Positions 1 to 6,142 of a stretch of DNA of 8,853 bases are shown one piece after another; position 1 is the first letter of the stretch, and each line of letters begins with the position of its first letter. The translations under genes and the position numbers were made by a program. The notes under the pieces were generated by a model, which made no database searches, was not told the origin of the DNA, and worked only from the letters and a program-made list of their open reading frames with translations. Origin of the DNA: an uncultured Rhodocyclaceae bacterium (lineage in GTDB: Bacteria > Pseudomonadota > Gammaproteobacteria > Burkholderiales > Rhodocyclaceae); the NCBI GenBank assembly GCA_903930805.1, contig CAIYZZ010000025.1, positions 1 through 8,853 of the forward strand, given 5' to 3'.

Positions 1-138
1 AAAAGTACAAGGTGGCAAGCGAGTGAGCAAACTGAAAGAACTGGAAGCCTTCGTGCAGGTGGCAAGCAAGGGCAGCCTGACGGCAGCTGCCGCCGGCGAG
101 GGCGTGACACCGGCGATTATCGGCCGGCGTCTGGATGC
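1..138 (+). repeat. Inverted repeat, left arm (LysR 5' end, plus-strand copy)
   Basis: This stretch is the inverted counterpart of 373-510: both arms are 138 bp and align without gaps. The first 39 bases of the alignment, covering the leader and the first codons, are identical. The remainder carries 14 mismatches, 12 of them synonymous. The true left boundary is not visible because homology begins at the first base of the window. Homology stops at 138. Confidence 0.9.
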
Positions 139-208
139 GCACGCAGGAATTCAAGCAGCAGTGGCGCGACATGCTTGCGGCCGAAACCGGCCGGTGCCGT
201 CACTTTGA
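23..208 (+). pseudogene. LysR-type regulator, 5' fragment fused to inverted sequence
   Basis: The reading frame starts with GTG behind an AAGGTGG ribosome-binding-like sequence at 9-15. Its first 38 codons encode the start of a LysR-type winged helix-turn-helix (begins MSKLKELEAFVQVA, continues through PAIIGRRLDA). After position 138 the sequence switches to the antisense of another part of the LysR gene, and the frame runs through 23 meaningless codons to a TGA. The fragment has less than half of the DNA-binding domain and no effector domain, so it should not be functional. It differs from the minus-strand copy at 488 by two amino acids (Ser/Asn and Glu/Ala) while 11 codons differ silently, so it comes from a diverged homologue or strain variant rather than a fresh copy. 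An assembly chimera is a serious alternative to a real rearrangement. Confidence 0.7.
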
Positions 209-488
209 GGTGACCACTCGCCCGCGCGCTACCGAGTGACAGTTGCGCCTCGGCGTTGGCGAGGTCGGTGAGGATGCGCTGGCAGTCTTCGAGGAAGGCT
301 TCGCCCTCCTGCGTCAGCGTCAGCTTGCGCGTCGTCCGCACCAGCAGGCGCACACCCAACCTGTCTTCCAGAGCATCCAACCTTCGGCCGATGATTGCCG
401 GTGTCACGCCCGCGCCGGCAGCCGCCGCTGTCAGGCTGCCCTTGTTTGCCACCTGCACGAAGGCTTCCAACTCTTTCAGTTTGCTCAC
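117..488 (-). pseudogene. LysR-type transcriptional regulator, truncated
   Basis: The frame starts with GTG at 488, preceded on its strand by the same AAGGTGG motif as the plus-strand copy. It encodes an intact LysR winged helix-turn-helix over residues 1-60 (LEAFVQVANKGSLTAAAAGA, then GRRLDALEDRLGVRLL and LTLTQEGEAFLE), the linker helix, and only the start of the effector-binding domain (VTAPAGFGRKHVAPLL). LysR regulators are normally about 300 residues. This one loses homology after about residue 117-120, where it meets the inverted repeat arm, and stops six codons later. It lies divergent to aceB with a 122-bp gap, the usual arrangement for a LysR regulator and its target, so the ancestral gene may have controlled malate synthase. 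The truncated product could bind DNA at most without ligand control. If the junction is an assembly error, the real gene is probably intact. Confidence 0.75.
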
Positions 489-510
489 TCGCTTGCCACC
501 TTGTACTTTT
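373..510 (-). repeat. Inverted repeat, right arm (LysR 5' end, minus-strand copy)
   Basis: This is the partner of arm 1-138, with 124 of 138 positions matching on opposite strands. The 234-bp spacer (139-372) is single-copy LysR sequence. On the plus strand the region therefore reads: 5' codons forward, middle codons reversed, 5' codons reversed. Confidence 0.9.
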
Positions 511-511
511 C

Positions 512-533
512 ATATCGAATGAATTGCCGATAT
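512..533. promoter_or_regulatory. Dyad operator candidate, ATATCG-N10-CGATAT
   Basis: A perfect 6-bp inverted repeat with a 10-bp spacer lies in the divergent lysR/aceB intergenic region, 24 bp upstream of the LysR start and 78 bp upstream of the aceB start. The position and symmetry suit a LysR-type operator that would autoregulate the regulator and control aceB. Its even-length geometry is not the textbook T-N11-A spacing, so the assignment is an inference from context. Confidence 0.4.
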
Positions 534-610
534 TGTGGCTTATCTAGCAACGTGGTGTCGAATAGACTTCAGTCATCTATAAGACGCCTCATTTTCAAAC
601 GGAGAAAACC

Positions 611-2209
611 ATGACACTCAGCCTTCCTGCCGGCGTGCAAATCAACGCCCCGATCCATCCCCGTTTCGACGAAATCCTGACGAAGAATGCGCTCGAACTC
701 GTCGCCAAGCTTCACCGCGCCTTCGAGCCGCGTCGGCAGGAATTGCTGAAAGCTCGCGTTATCCGCCAAGCGCGCATCGACGCCGGCGAGATGCCCGACT
801 TCCTGCCCGAGACCAAGCACATCCGTGAAGGCGACTGGAAGGTCGCGCCGTTGCCCAAGGCGCTGGAATGCCGTCGTGTCGAAATCACCGGCCCGGTCGA
901 GCGCAAGATGATCATCAACGCCTTCAACTCGGGCGCTGACAGCTACATGACCGACTTCGAGGATTCCAACAGCCCCAACTGGTTCAACCAGATTCAGGGC
1001 CAGGTGAATCTGTTCGACGCCATCCGCCGCAAGCTGAGCTTCACCAACGAAGCCGGCAAGGTCTATCAACTCAACGAGAAGATCGCAACGCTACAGATTC
1101 GCCCTCGCGGCTGGCATCTCGACGAAAAGCATGTGCTGATCGACGGCCAGCGCGTCTCTGGCGGCATCTTCGACTTCGCCGTGGTGTTCTTCCACAACGC
1201 CAAGGAACAGGTGGCGCGCGGTGCCGGCCCCTTCTTCTATTTGCCGAAGATGGAATCGCACCTCGAAGCGCGCCTGTGGAACGAAATTTTCTGCATGGCG
1301 CAAGACCACATCGGCCTGCCGCGCGGCACCATCAAGGCCACCGTGCTGGTCGAAACCATACTCGCCACCTTCGAACTCGAAGAAATCCTCTACGAATTGC
1401 GCGAGCACAGCGCCGGCCTTAACGCCGGCCGCTGGGACTACATCTTCAGCTGCATCAAGAAGTTCAAGAAGAACAAGGATTTTTGCCTCGCCAATCGCGG
1501 CGCCATCACCATGGAAGTGCCCTTCATGCGCAGCTACGCGCTGTCGCTGGTGAAGGCCTGCCACAAGCGCGGCGCACCGGCCATCGGCGGCATGAGCGCA
1601 CTGATTCCGATCAAGGGTGATCCGGTCGCCAATGACAAGGCGCTCGCCGGCATCCGCCACGACAAGACCCGTGACGCCAACGACGGTTACGACGGCGGCT
1701 GGGTAGCCCACCCCGGCCTCGTGCCGATCGCCATGGAAGAGTTCGTCAAGGTGTTGGGCGACAAGCCCAACCAGTGGGGCAAGCAGCGCGACGACAATTT
1801 CGGCCCGAAAGACTGGCTCAACTTCCAGCCCGAGCAGCCCATCACCGAAGCCGGCGTGCGCAACAACATCAACGTCGGCATTCATTATCTGGGCAGTTGG
1901 CTCGCCGGCAACGGCTGCGTACCGATCCACAACCTGATGGAAGACGCCGCCACGGCAGAAATCAGCCGTTCGCAAATCTGGCAGTGGGTCGTGTCGCCGA
2001 AAGGCAAGTTGGATGATGGCCGCAAACTCACCGCCGATATGGTGCGCGCCATGATCCCCGAAGAACTCGCCAAGGTGAAAGCCACCGTCATCGCCAATGG
2101 CGAGAAGACCGAAACCTACGACCAGGCCGCGGGCATCTTCGAAAAGATGGCGCTCGCCGAGGACTACCCCGAGTTCCTCACGTTGCCGCTGTATGAAGCG
2201 ATGGAGTAA
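611..2209 (+). CDS. aceB: Malate synthase A
   Basis: The enzyme condenses glyoxylate with acetyl-CoA and water to give malate and CoA. This is the second step of the cytoplasmic glyoxylate shunt, used for growth on acetate, fatty acids or other C2 sources. The 532-residue product has the length of the A isoform (E. coli about 533). The family signature is complete at residues 264-279 (REHSAGLNAGRWDYIF). The active-site segment RPRGWH is at 164-169, with Arg164 the likely glyoxylate-binding arginine. The catalytic-base aspartate is probably Asp445 in NLMEDAATAEISR. The N-terminal and C-terminal ends are typical, the latter finishing in a helical stretch ending LPLYEAME. GGAG at 601-604 sits 6 bases before the ATG and fixes the start. 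No isocitrate lyase gene is adjacent, so the other half of the shunt lies elsewhere. Divergent LysR remains suggest past or present LysR control. Confidence 0.97.
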   Translation: MTLSLPAGVQINAPIHPRFDEILTKNALELVAKLHRAFEPRRQELLKARVIRQARIDAGEMPDFLPETKHIREGDWKVAPLPKALECRRVEITGPVERKMIINAFNSGADSYMTDFEDSNSPNWFNQIQGQVNLFDAIRRKLSFTNEAGKVYQLNEKIATLQIRPRGWHLDEKHVLIDGQRVSGGIFDFAVVFFHNAKEQVARGAGPFFYLPKMESHLEARLWNEIFCMAQDHIGLPRGTIKATVLVETILATFELEEILYELREHSAGLNAGRWDYIFSCIKKFKKNKDFCLANRGAITMEVPFMRSYALSLVKACHKRGAPAIGGMSALIPIKGDPVANDKALAGIRHDKTRDANDGYDGGWVAHPGLVPIAMEEFVKVLGDKPNQWGKQRDDNFGPKDWLNFQPEQPITEAGVRNNINVGIHYLGSWLAGNGCVPIHNLMEDAATAEISRSQIWQWVVSPKGKLDDGRKLTADMVRAMIPEELAKVKATVIANGEKTETYDQAAGIFEKMALAEDYPEFLTLPLYEAME

Positions 2210-2218
2210 CACAGCCCG

Positions 2219-2250
2219 CCCTCAGCGCCGATAAAAGTCGGCGCTGGGGG
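2219..2250 (+). terminator. Hairpin downstream of aceB
   Basis: The core is a perfect 9-bp stem, CAGCGCCGA (2223-2231) pairing with TCGGCGCTG (2238-2246), around a TAAAAG loop. It extends to 13 bp with one G-U pair. It starts 10 bases after the aceB stop and is very GC-rich. No U-tract follows directly, so it is an imperfect intrinsic terminator and may serve as an mRNA 3'-end stabiliser. A weaker CTTCC/GGAAG hairpin at 2270-2285, followed by TTTTT at 2291-2295, could complete termination. Confidence 0.55.
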
Positions 2251-2330
2251 GACGGCATGTAGTAAGCCACTTCCGCTAATGGAAGCAGCGTTTTTCGTGA
2301 GGAATATTAGCGTTTCTGAATAAACCAACC

Positions 2331-2348
2331 GTTAATTTGCAAATTAAC
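2331..2348. promoter_or_regulatory. Perfect 18-bp palindrome GTTAATTTGCAAATTAAC
   Basis: The sequence is its own exact reverse complement over 18 bases, in an AT-rich intergenic region 9 bp upstream of the FNR-like box. It has no T-tract on either side, so it is better read as a binding site for a dimeric regulator than as a terminator. The cognate protein cannot be named from this window. Confidence 0.55.
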
Positions 2349-2356
2349 AATAGGGC

Positions 2357-2370
2357 TTGTTGATGATCAA
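2357..2370 (+). promoter_or_regulatory. FNR/ANR-type binding box, TTGTT-GATG-ATCAA
   Basis: The site matches the TTGAT-N4-ATCAA consensus at 9 of 10 defined positions. A weak -10-like GATAGA at 2391-2396 would put the box centre (2363.5) near -40 from a start around 2403. That is close to the -41.5 geometry of class II FNR-activated promoters. It lies upstream of four genes for periplasmic electron transfer, a plausible target for oxygen-responsive control. A CRP/FNR relative such as Dnr could use a similar site. Confidence 0.55.
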
Positions 2371-2497
2371 ATCGCCTGTAATAATGCACCGATAGAGGAA
2401 ATCCACAGCGAACATGTGGAATAGAAATTAGCGGCGGGAGGATGTCTTGGCACCACGTTTGCGTGCGAGCAACTGAGCTAACGAGGGAACACACAAG

Positions 2498-3139
2498 ATG
2501 ACTGATTCACAGAACAATTCTGATACGACCAGCGTCGAACCAAGTTTGGTCAAACGACTGAAAAGCCCACCCCAATGTTCGATGCTGCGCATGATCGTCG
2601 TCGGCGTGCTGGGCGGTGTCATCATTTGGGGCGGTCTGAACATGGGCATGGAATACACGAACCGCTCAGACTTCTGCATGTCCTGCCATGAAATGACGAT
2701 TCCGTTCGAGGAATTGAAAAAGACCGTCCATTACAAGAACCGTAGCGGCACGACCGTGCAATGCGCCGACTGTCACGTCGCCAGCAGCAAGACACCCACC
2801 GACTACATCTTCAAGTCCTTCCAGAAGATCATGGCCGCCCGCGACGTCGTTGGTCACATCAAGGGCACCGTCGACACACCAGAAAAATACGATGCTCACC
2901 GCCTCGAGATGGCCAAGCGCGTCTGGGATCGCATGAAGGAGCGGGATTCCAAGGAATGTCGCAACTGCCATAACTTCGCGACGATGGATCCGGAGAAGCA
3001 GAAGGATCGTTCCGTCGTCAAGCATGAAGGTGCCATCGAGGACGGCAAGACCTGCATCGACTGCCACAAGGGCATCGCCCACAAGGCTGTGCACCAGTTA
3101 CTCGAGCAGGAACAGGGTGCTGCAAAGACGGAAGGCTGA
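2498..3139 (+). CDS. NapC/NirT-family membrane-anchored tetraheme cytochrome c
   Basis: Proteins of this family sit in the cytoplasmic membrane with their haems in the periplasm and exchange electrons between the quinol pool and periplasmic redox partners. The 213-residue product has a short cytoplasmic N-terminus, one membrane anchor at about residues 28-50 (MLRMIVVGVLGGVIIWGG) and four CXXCH haem sites: CMSCH 60-64, CADCH 89-93, CRNCH 154-158 and CIDCH 186-190. The first is followed by Glu-Met (CHEM), as in the NapC/NrfH group, where this Met relates to the unusual ligation of haem 1. GAGGGA at 2483-2488 supports the ATG. It is first of four co-directional genes, 54 bp before the next, and no nap, nir or nrf genes are in view. 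The likely partners are therefore the downstream cytochromes rather than a nitrate or nitrite reductase. The specific physiological name cannot be given. Confidence 0.9.
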   Translation: MTDSQNNSDTTSVEPSLVKRLKSPPQCSMLRMIVVGVLGGVIIWGGLNMGMEYTNRSDFCMSCHEMTIPFEELKKTVHYKNRSGTTVQCADCHVASSKTPTDYIFKSFQKIMAARDVVGHIKGTVDTPEKYDAHRLEMAKRVWDRMKERDSKECRNCHNFATMDPEKQKDRSVVKHEGAIEDGKTCIDCHKGIAHKAVHQLLEQEQGAAKTEG

Positions 3140-3193
3140 TACGATTACGTTTCCCTATCTCACAATAAATCAGTTCATATCAGGAGTTGATCG

Positions 3194-4117
3194 ATGAAGA
3201 AGATTGCTTTGGCTGTAATGGGTGCAATGGGTGTCATGGGTGTCATGGTCGCTGGCGGCGCTTACGCGGGTGCTCCCGACTGGAGCAAGGTCACCGAGCG
3301 CAAGGTCAAGCTGTTCTTTCCCGGCCAGGCCGGCCTGGAGTGGGTGATGAACAAGGCGGATCACTCCGCTGTGCCCGACATCGTCGAAAAGAAACGCGCC
3401 TGCTCCAAGTGTCACGAGGGCGATGCCAACGAGATCGGTGACAAGATCGTCGCCGGTAAGCCGGTCGGCAGTTCGAAGAGCGTGCTGGAACCGAAGCCGA
3501 TCGCGGGCAAGGTGGGCTGGATTCCCGCCACTTTCAAGGCCGCGCATGACGGCGAGAAAATTTACTTCCGTTTTGAGTGGGTACCGCCAAAGAACGGCGA
3601 CGTCAAGATGGACAAGAAAAACGAAGTCAAGCTGACCATGATGTTCGATGGCGGCGGCACGGTCGAAAACGCCGATGTAAACGGTTGCTGGGGTACCTGC
3701 CACAACGACCTGCGCTCAATGAAGGATGGCAAGGACGACAAGAAGACCAAGTACATCAAGGACGGTAGCCTCGAGGGCGGCAAGTTCATGGACCTGATCC
3801 AGTATCGCAGCGGCAAGGGCGAAAAGCCGGTCGATGGCTATGTCACCGACAAGCGCTACATGGAAGGAGGCAAGGGCCTCGTCAAGGCCGAAGGCGTCAA
3901 GGATGGCAACAAGTGGGTCGTCACCTTCGAGCGCACACTGGCCGGCGGCGGCAAGGGCGACCATGCCATCACCGCCGATAAGGTCTACAACTTCGGCTTT
4001 GCCATTCACGAGGACTACAGCGAAGCGCGCTACCACTATGTCTCGCTCAACTACCAGTTCGGCCTCGACAAAACGGTGGAAGGTGTGAAGTATTTCTACA
4101 ACGTCACCAAGCAGTAA
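3194..4117 (+). CDS. Periplasmic c-type cytochrome with ethylbenzene-dehydrogenase-type haem domain
   Basis: The 307-residue product starts with a Sec signal peptide (MKKIALAVMGAMGV, cleavage probably after AYA at 25). A conventional haem site, CSKCH, lies at 70-74. A second site, CWGTCH at 165-170, has three rather than two residues between the cysteines and is followed by NDLRSM, with Met176 a candidate axial ligand. The remainder (FRFEWVPPKN near residues 126-135, HYVSLNYQFGLDK near the end) resembles the EB_dh-type haem-binding fold found in gamma subunits of DMSO-reductase-family enzymes and in some free-standing cytochromes. No molybdenum enzyme gene is present, so it probably acts as an independent electron carrier between the NapC-like protein and FccA. 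AGGAG at 3182-3186 precedes the ATG by 7 bases. The fold assignment is moderate; the export and haem attachment are clear. Confidence 0.8.
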   Translation: MKKIALAVMGAMGVMGVMVAGGAYAGAPDWSKVTERKVKLFFPGQAGLEWVMNKADHSAVPDIVEKKRACSKCHEGDANEIGDKIVAGKPVGSSKSVLEPKPIAGKVGWIPATFKAAHDGEKIYFRFEWVPPKNGDVKMDKKNEVKLTMMFDGGGTVENADVNGCWGTCHNDLRSMKDGKDDKKTKYIKDGSLEGGKFMDLIQYRSGKGEKPVDGYVTDKRYMEGGKGLVKAEGVKDGNKWVVTFERTLAGGGKGDHAITADKVYNFGFAIHEDYSEARYHYVSLNYQFGLDKTVEGVKYFYNVTKQ

Positions 4118-4178
4118 AAAGGTATAGCGGGGATTACATCCAGCAGCTTTTAGTCAGTCATAACAGGAGGAGACAACA

Positions 4179-4757
4179 ATGAAGAAACGATGGAGTAGGG
4201 TGACGTTGGCAGCAGGCGCCCTGGCGTTTTCGGCGACGGCTTTTGCCGCCCCGCCGAGCGCCGAAATGATTTCGTTCGCCTGTGCCGGTTGCCACGGCAC
4301 CAACGGTAGCAGCGCCGGGCTGACCATGCCCAGCCTGGCCAGCCAGTCGAAGACGGCAATCGTCGACGCCATGAAGAAATTCAAGAGCGGCGAGCGTCCC
4401 TCGACGGTCATGGGTCGCTTGGCGAAAGGTTACTCCGACGCCGATTTCGATGCGATGGCCGGTTTCTTCTCGAAGCAGAAGTTCCATCCGACCGCCCAGA
4501 CGGTTGACGCCGCCAAGGTCAAGAAAGGTGCCGAGTTGCAGGAAGCCAACTGTTCGCGTTGCCACCTGGACGATGGCAAGGAAGGCAAGGACGACACCCC
4601 CGTGATGGCCAGTCAGTGGCTGACTTATTTGCAGATGCAGATGGGCCTGTACGAGTCCGGCAAGCGCAAGATGCCGGAGAAGATGGCCGAGAAGGTCAAG
4701 CCGCTGTCCAAAGAAGATCTGGAAGCACTGCTCCATTTCTACGCCAGCGTCAAATAA
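4179..4757 (+). CDS. fccA: Flavocytochrome c sulfide dehydrogenase, diheme cytochrome subunit (FccA-like)
   Basis: FccA accepts electrons from the FAD subunit during sulfide oxidation in the periplasm and passes them to other cytochromes. The 192-residue product has a Sec signal peptide cleaved after about residue 23 (TAFA/APP). Two c-type domains follow, with CAGCH at 35-39 and CSRCH at 125-129. The stretch STVMGRLAKGYSDADFDAMA (76-95) supplies Met78 as the probable ligand of haem 1. The stretch around QWLTYLQMQM and RKMPEKM (146-169) matches the second half of known FccA proteins, as does the ending LLHFYAS. This is closer to FccA than to generic cytochrome c4. A strong AGGAGG at 4165-4170 sits 8 bases from the ATG. 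Only 13 bp separate it from the flavoprotein gene, as expected for an fccAB pair translated together. Confidence 0.88.
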   Translation: MKKRWSRVTLAAGALAFSATAFAAPPSAEMISFACAGCHGTNGSSAGLTMPSLASQSKTAIVDAMKKFKSGERPSTVMGRLAKGYSDADFDAMAGFFSKQKFHPTAQTVDAAKVKKGAELQEANCSRCHLDDGKEGKDDTPVMASQWLTYLQMQMGLYESGKRKMPEKMAEKVKPLSKEDLEALLHFYASVK

Positions 4758-4770
4758 GGGAGACAAGAAC

Positions 4771-6087
4771 ATGACATTGGATCGCAGAAACTTCATCAAG
4801 CTACTGGGCAGTGCATCGAGTCTGGCGCTGGCCGGTTGTGCCACGCAAGGCGGCCCTGCCGTCGGTTTGACTACTGAAATCATGCCCAAGGGCAGCGCAC
4901 GGCGCGTTGTCGTCGTCGGCGGCGGCTATGGCGGTGCGATTGCCGCCAAGTATGTACGCATGCTCGACAAGTCGATCGAAGTAGTGATGGTCGAAAAGAA
5001 CAAGCAGTTCATTTCCTGCCCGTTCAGCAACTTCTACATCGCCGGTATCTACAACGACATGAACGCGCTGACCATCGGCTACGACAATCTGGCGGCCAAC
5101 CACAGCATCAAGATGGTGTACGCCGAAGTTACCTTGATCGACCCGGCTGCCAAGAAAGTCGTTACCACCGAAGGCACGCTCACCTATGACCACGTAATCG
5201 TCTCTCCCGGCATTGACTTCCGCACCGAGGAAATTGAAGGCTACGACGAGAACACCCCGCACGTGATCCCGCATGCATGGAAAGCCGGCGCGCAGTCCAC
5301 TCTGTTGCGCAACCAACTCCAGGCCATGCCCGACGGCGGCAAAGTGATCATCAGCATGCCGCTGACGCCCTACCGTTGCCCGCCCGGACCTTACGAGCGT
5401 TCCTGCCTCATCGCCCACTACCTGAAGACGCACAAGCCCAAGTCCAAGCTGTTTCTGCTCGACGCCAACCCGGACGTGGTTTCCAAGAAGCCTCTGTTCA
5501 CCAAGGCCTGGAGCGAGTACTACAAGGGCATCTTCGAGTATGTGCCCGGCAAGAAGGTGACTCGTATCGACGCCAAGGAGAAGAACCTCATCGTCGAGGG
5601 CATTGAGGACCACAAGGGCGACGTTGTTAACTTCATCCCCTCACAGCGGGCCGGCAACATCGCCGTCAAGTCCGATCTGGTTGGCGACGACAAGAAGTGG
5701 TGTCCGGTACATCCGGTGACTTTCGAGTCGGCCAAGCACAAGTTTGTCCATGTCATCGGCGACGCGTGCTCACCACCCTCCACCGGTGCCCCGATGCCTA
5801 AATCCGGCTACTCGGCCAACTCCCAGGCAAAGGTCTGCGCCATGAACGTGGTGGCGATGATGAACGGTAAGGAGATGATCGAACTTTCCGGTATCAACGT
5901 CTGCTACAGCGCGATCTCCGACCATCAGTCGGTGAGCATCGCAGCCGTCTACAAGATCGTCGATCACAAGATTACCGCAGTGCCCAACTCTGGAGGAATC
6001 TCCCCCGCCGACTTTTCGATGGCCCAGGCCGAGCATGCCTACGGCGAAAGCTGGCTGAAAAACATCCTCACCGAGATGTCGACCTGA
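4771..6087 (+). CDS. fccB: Flavocytochrome c sulfide dehydrogenase, FAD subunit (FccB-like)
   Basis: FccB oxidises sulfide at an FAD paired with a redox-active disulfide and hands electrons to FccA. The 438-residue product begins with a twin-arginine signal (DRRNFIKLLG), so the folded flavoprotein is exported by Tat. This leads into LAGC (20-23), a possible lipobox. The FAD-binding GxGxxG is at 50-55, following VVVV. Cys83 in FISCPFSN aligns with the cysteine that carries covalent 8-alpha-S-FAD in the Allochromatium enzyme. Cys203 (YRCPPGPYER) and Cys378 (NVCYSA) align with the catalytic disulfide, and Glu209 with the active-site glutamate. GD at 330-331 completes the FAD site, and MPKSGYSANSQ is typical of the family. 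All key residues are present, so sulfide:cytochrome c chemistry is well supported. Another sulfur substrate (SoxF-like role) is possible. GGGAG at 4758-4762 supports the start. Confidence 0.92.
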   Translation: MTLDRRNFIKLLGSASSLALAGCATQGGPAVGLTTEIMPKGSARRVVVVGGGYGGAIAAKYVRMLDKSIEVVMVEKNKQFISCPFSNFYIAGIYNDMNALTIGYDNLAANHSIKMVYAEVTLIDPAAKKVVTTEGTLTYDHVIVSPGIDFRTEEIEGYDENTPHVIPHAWKAGAQSTLLRNQLQAMPDGGKVIISMPLTPYRCPPGPYERSCLIAHYLKTHKPKSKLFLLDANPDVVSKKPLFTKAWSEYYKGIFEYVPGKKVTRIDAKEKNLIVEGIEDHKGDVVNFIPSQRAGNIAVKSDLVGDDKKWCPVHPVTFESAKHKFVHVIGDACSPPSTGAPMPKSGYSANSQAKVCAMNVVAMMNGKEMIELSGINVCYSAISDHQSVSIAAVYKIVDHKITAVPNSGGISPADFSMAQAEHAYGESWLKNILTEMST

Positions 6088-6099
6088 TCCTCGCCTCTG

Positions 6100-6141
6100 C
6101 ACCAAAAACAAACCCCGCTACGGCGGGGTTTGTTTTTGGTG
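6100..6141. terminator. Bidirectional terminator between fccB and dut
   Basis: A perfect 19-bp stem (6100-6118 with 6123-6141) closes on a TACG tetraloop. The GC-rich top (CCCCGC/GCGGGG) is followed by a T-rich arm, GTTTGTTTTTGG on the plus strand, and the mirror image serves the minus strand. It begins 12 bases after the fccB stop and ends one base from the dut stop codon, so one element can end both convergent operons. Confidence 0.93.
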
Positions 6142-6142
6142 A

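Larger units (their letters stand above)
2251..2497 (+). other. AT-rich upstream region of the cytochrome operon
   Basis: This non-coding stretch has visibly lower GC than the flanking genes. It contains, in order, the weak secondary hairpin, a perfect 18-bp palindrome, an FNR-like box, a poor -10-like GATAGA at 2391-2396, and a small leader hairpin (TCCACA at 2402-2407 with TGTGGA at 2415-2420). The frames crossing it have no recognisable protein. It most likely holds the promoter and an mRNA leader of roughly 95 bases for the four-gene redox operon. Confidence 0.6.

Noticed and set aside
1..510. Insertion sequence or transposon end
   Set aside because: The inverted arms are LysR coding sequence with matching leader; no transposase, target duplication or IS-like terminal repeat is visible.
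229..513. ATG at 513 as an alternative LysR start
   Set aside because: It is not in frame with the LysR coding sequence; the GTG at 488 is the start that gives the conserved N-terminus.
1091..2212. 373-codon open frame on the minus strand
   Set aside because: It lies wholly antisense to aceB, which has a full family signature; the translation is low-complexity and resembles no family, as is common opposite GC-rich genes.
2498..3139. Naming the tetraheme cytochrome napC, nirT, nrfH or cymA
   Set aside because: The family is clear, but no reductase partner genes of those systems are present in the window, so a specific symbol would be unsupported.
4801..5613. 270-codon open frame on the minus strand
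   Set aside because: It is antisense to fccB, whose redox motifs are unambiguous; composition indicates a shadow frame.
4771..6087. Reading the flavoprotein as sulfide:quinone reductase or NADH oxidase
   Set aside because: Tat signal, covalent-FAD cysteine context, CPPGPYER and the adjacent FccA-like diheme gene fit flavocytochrome c sulfide dehydrogenase instead.
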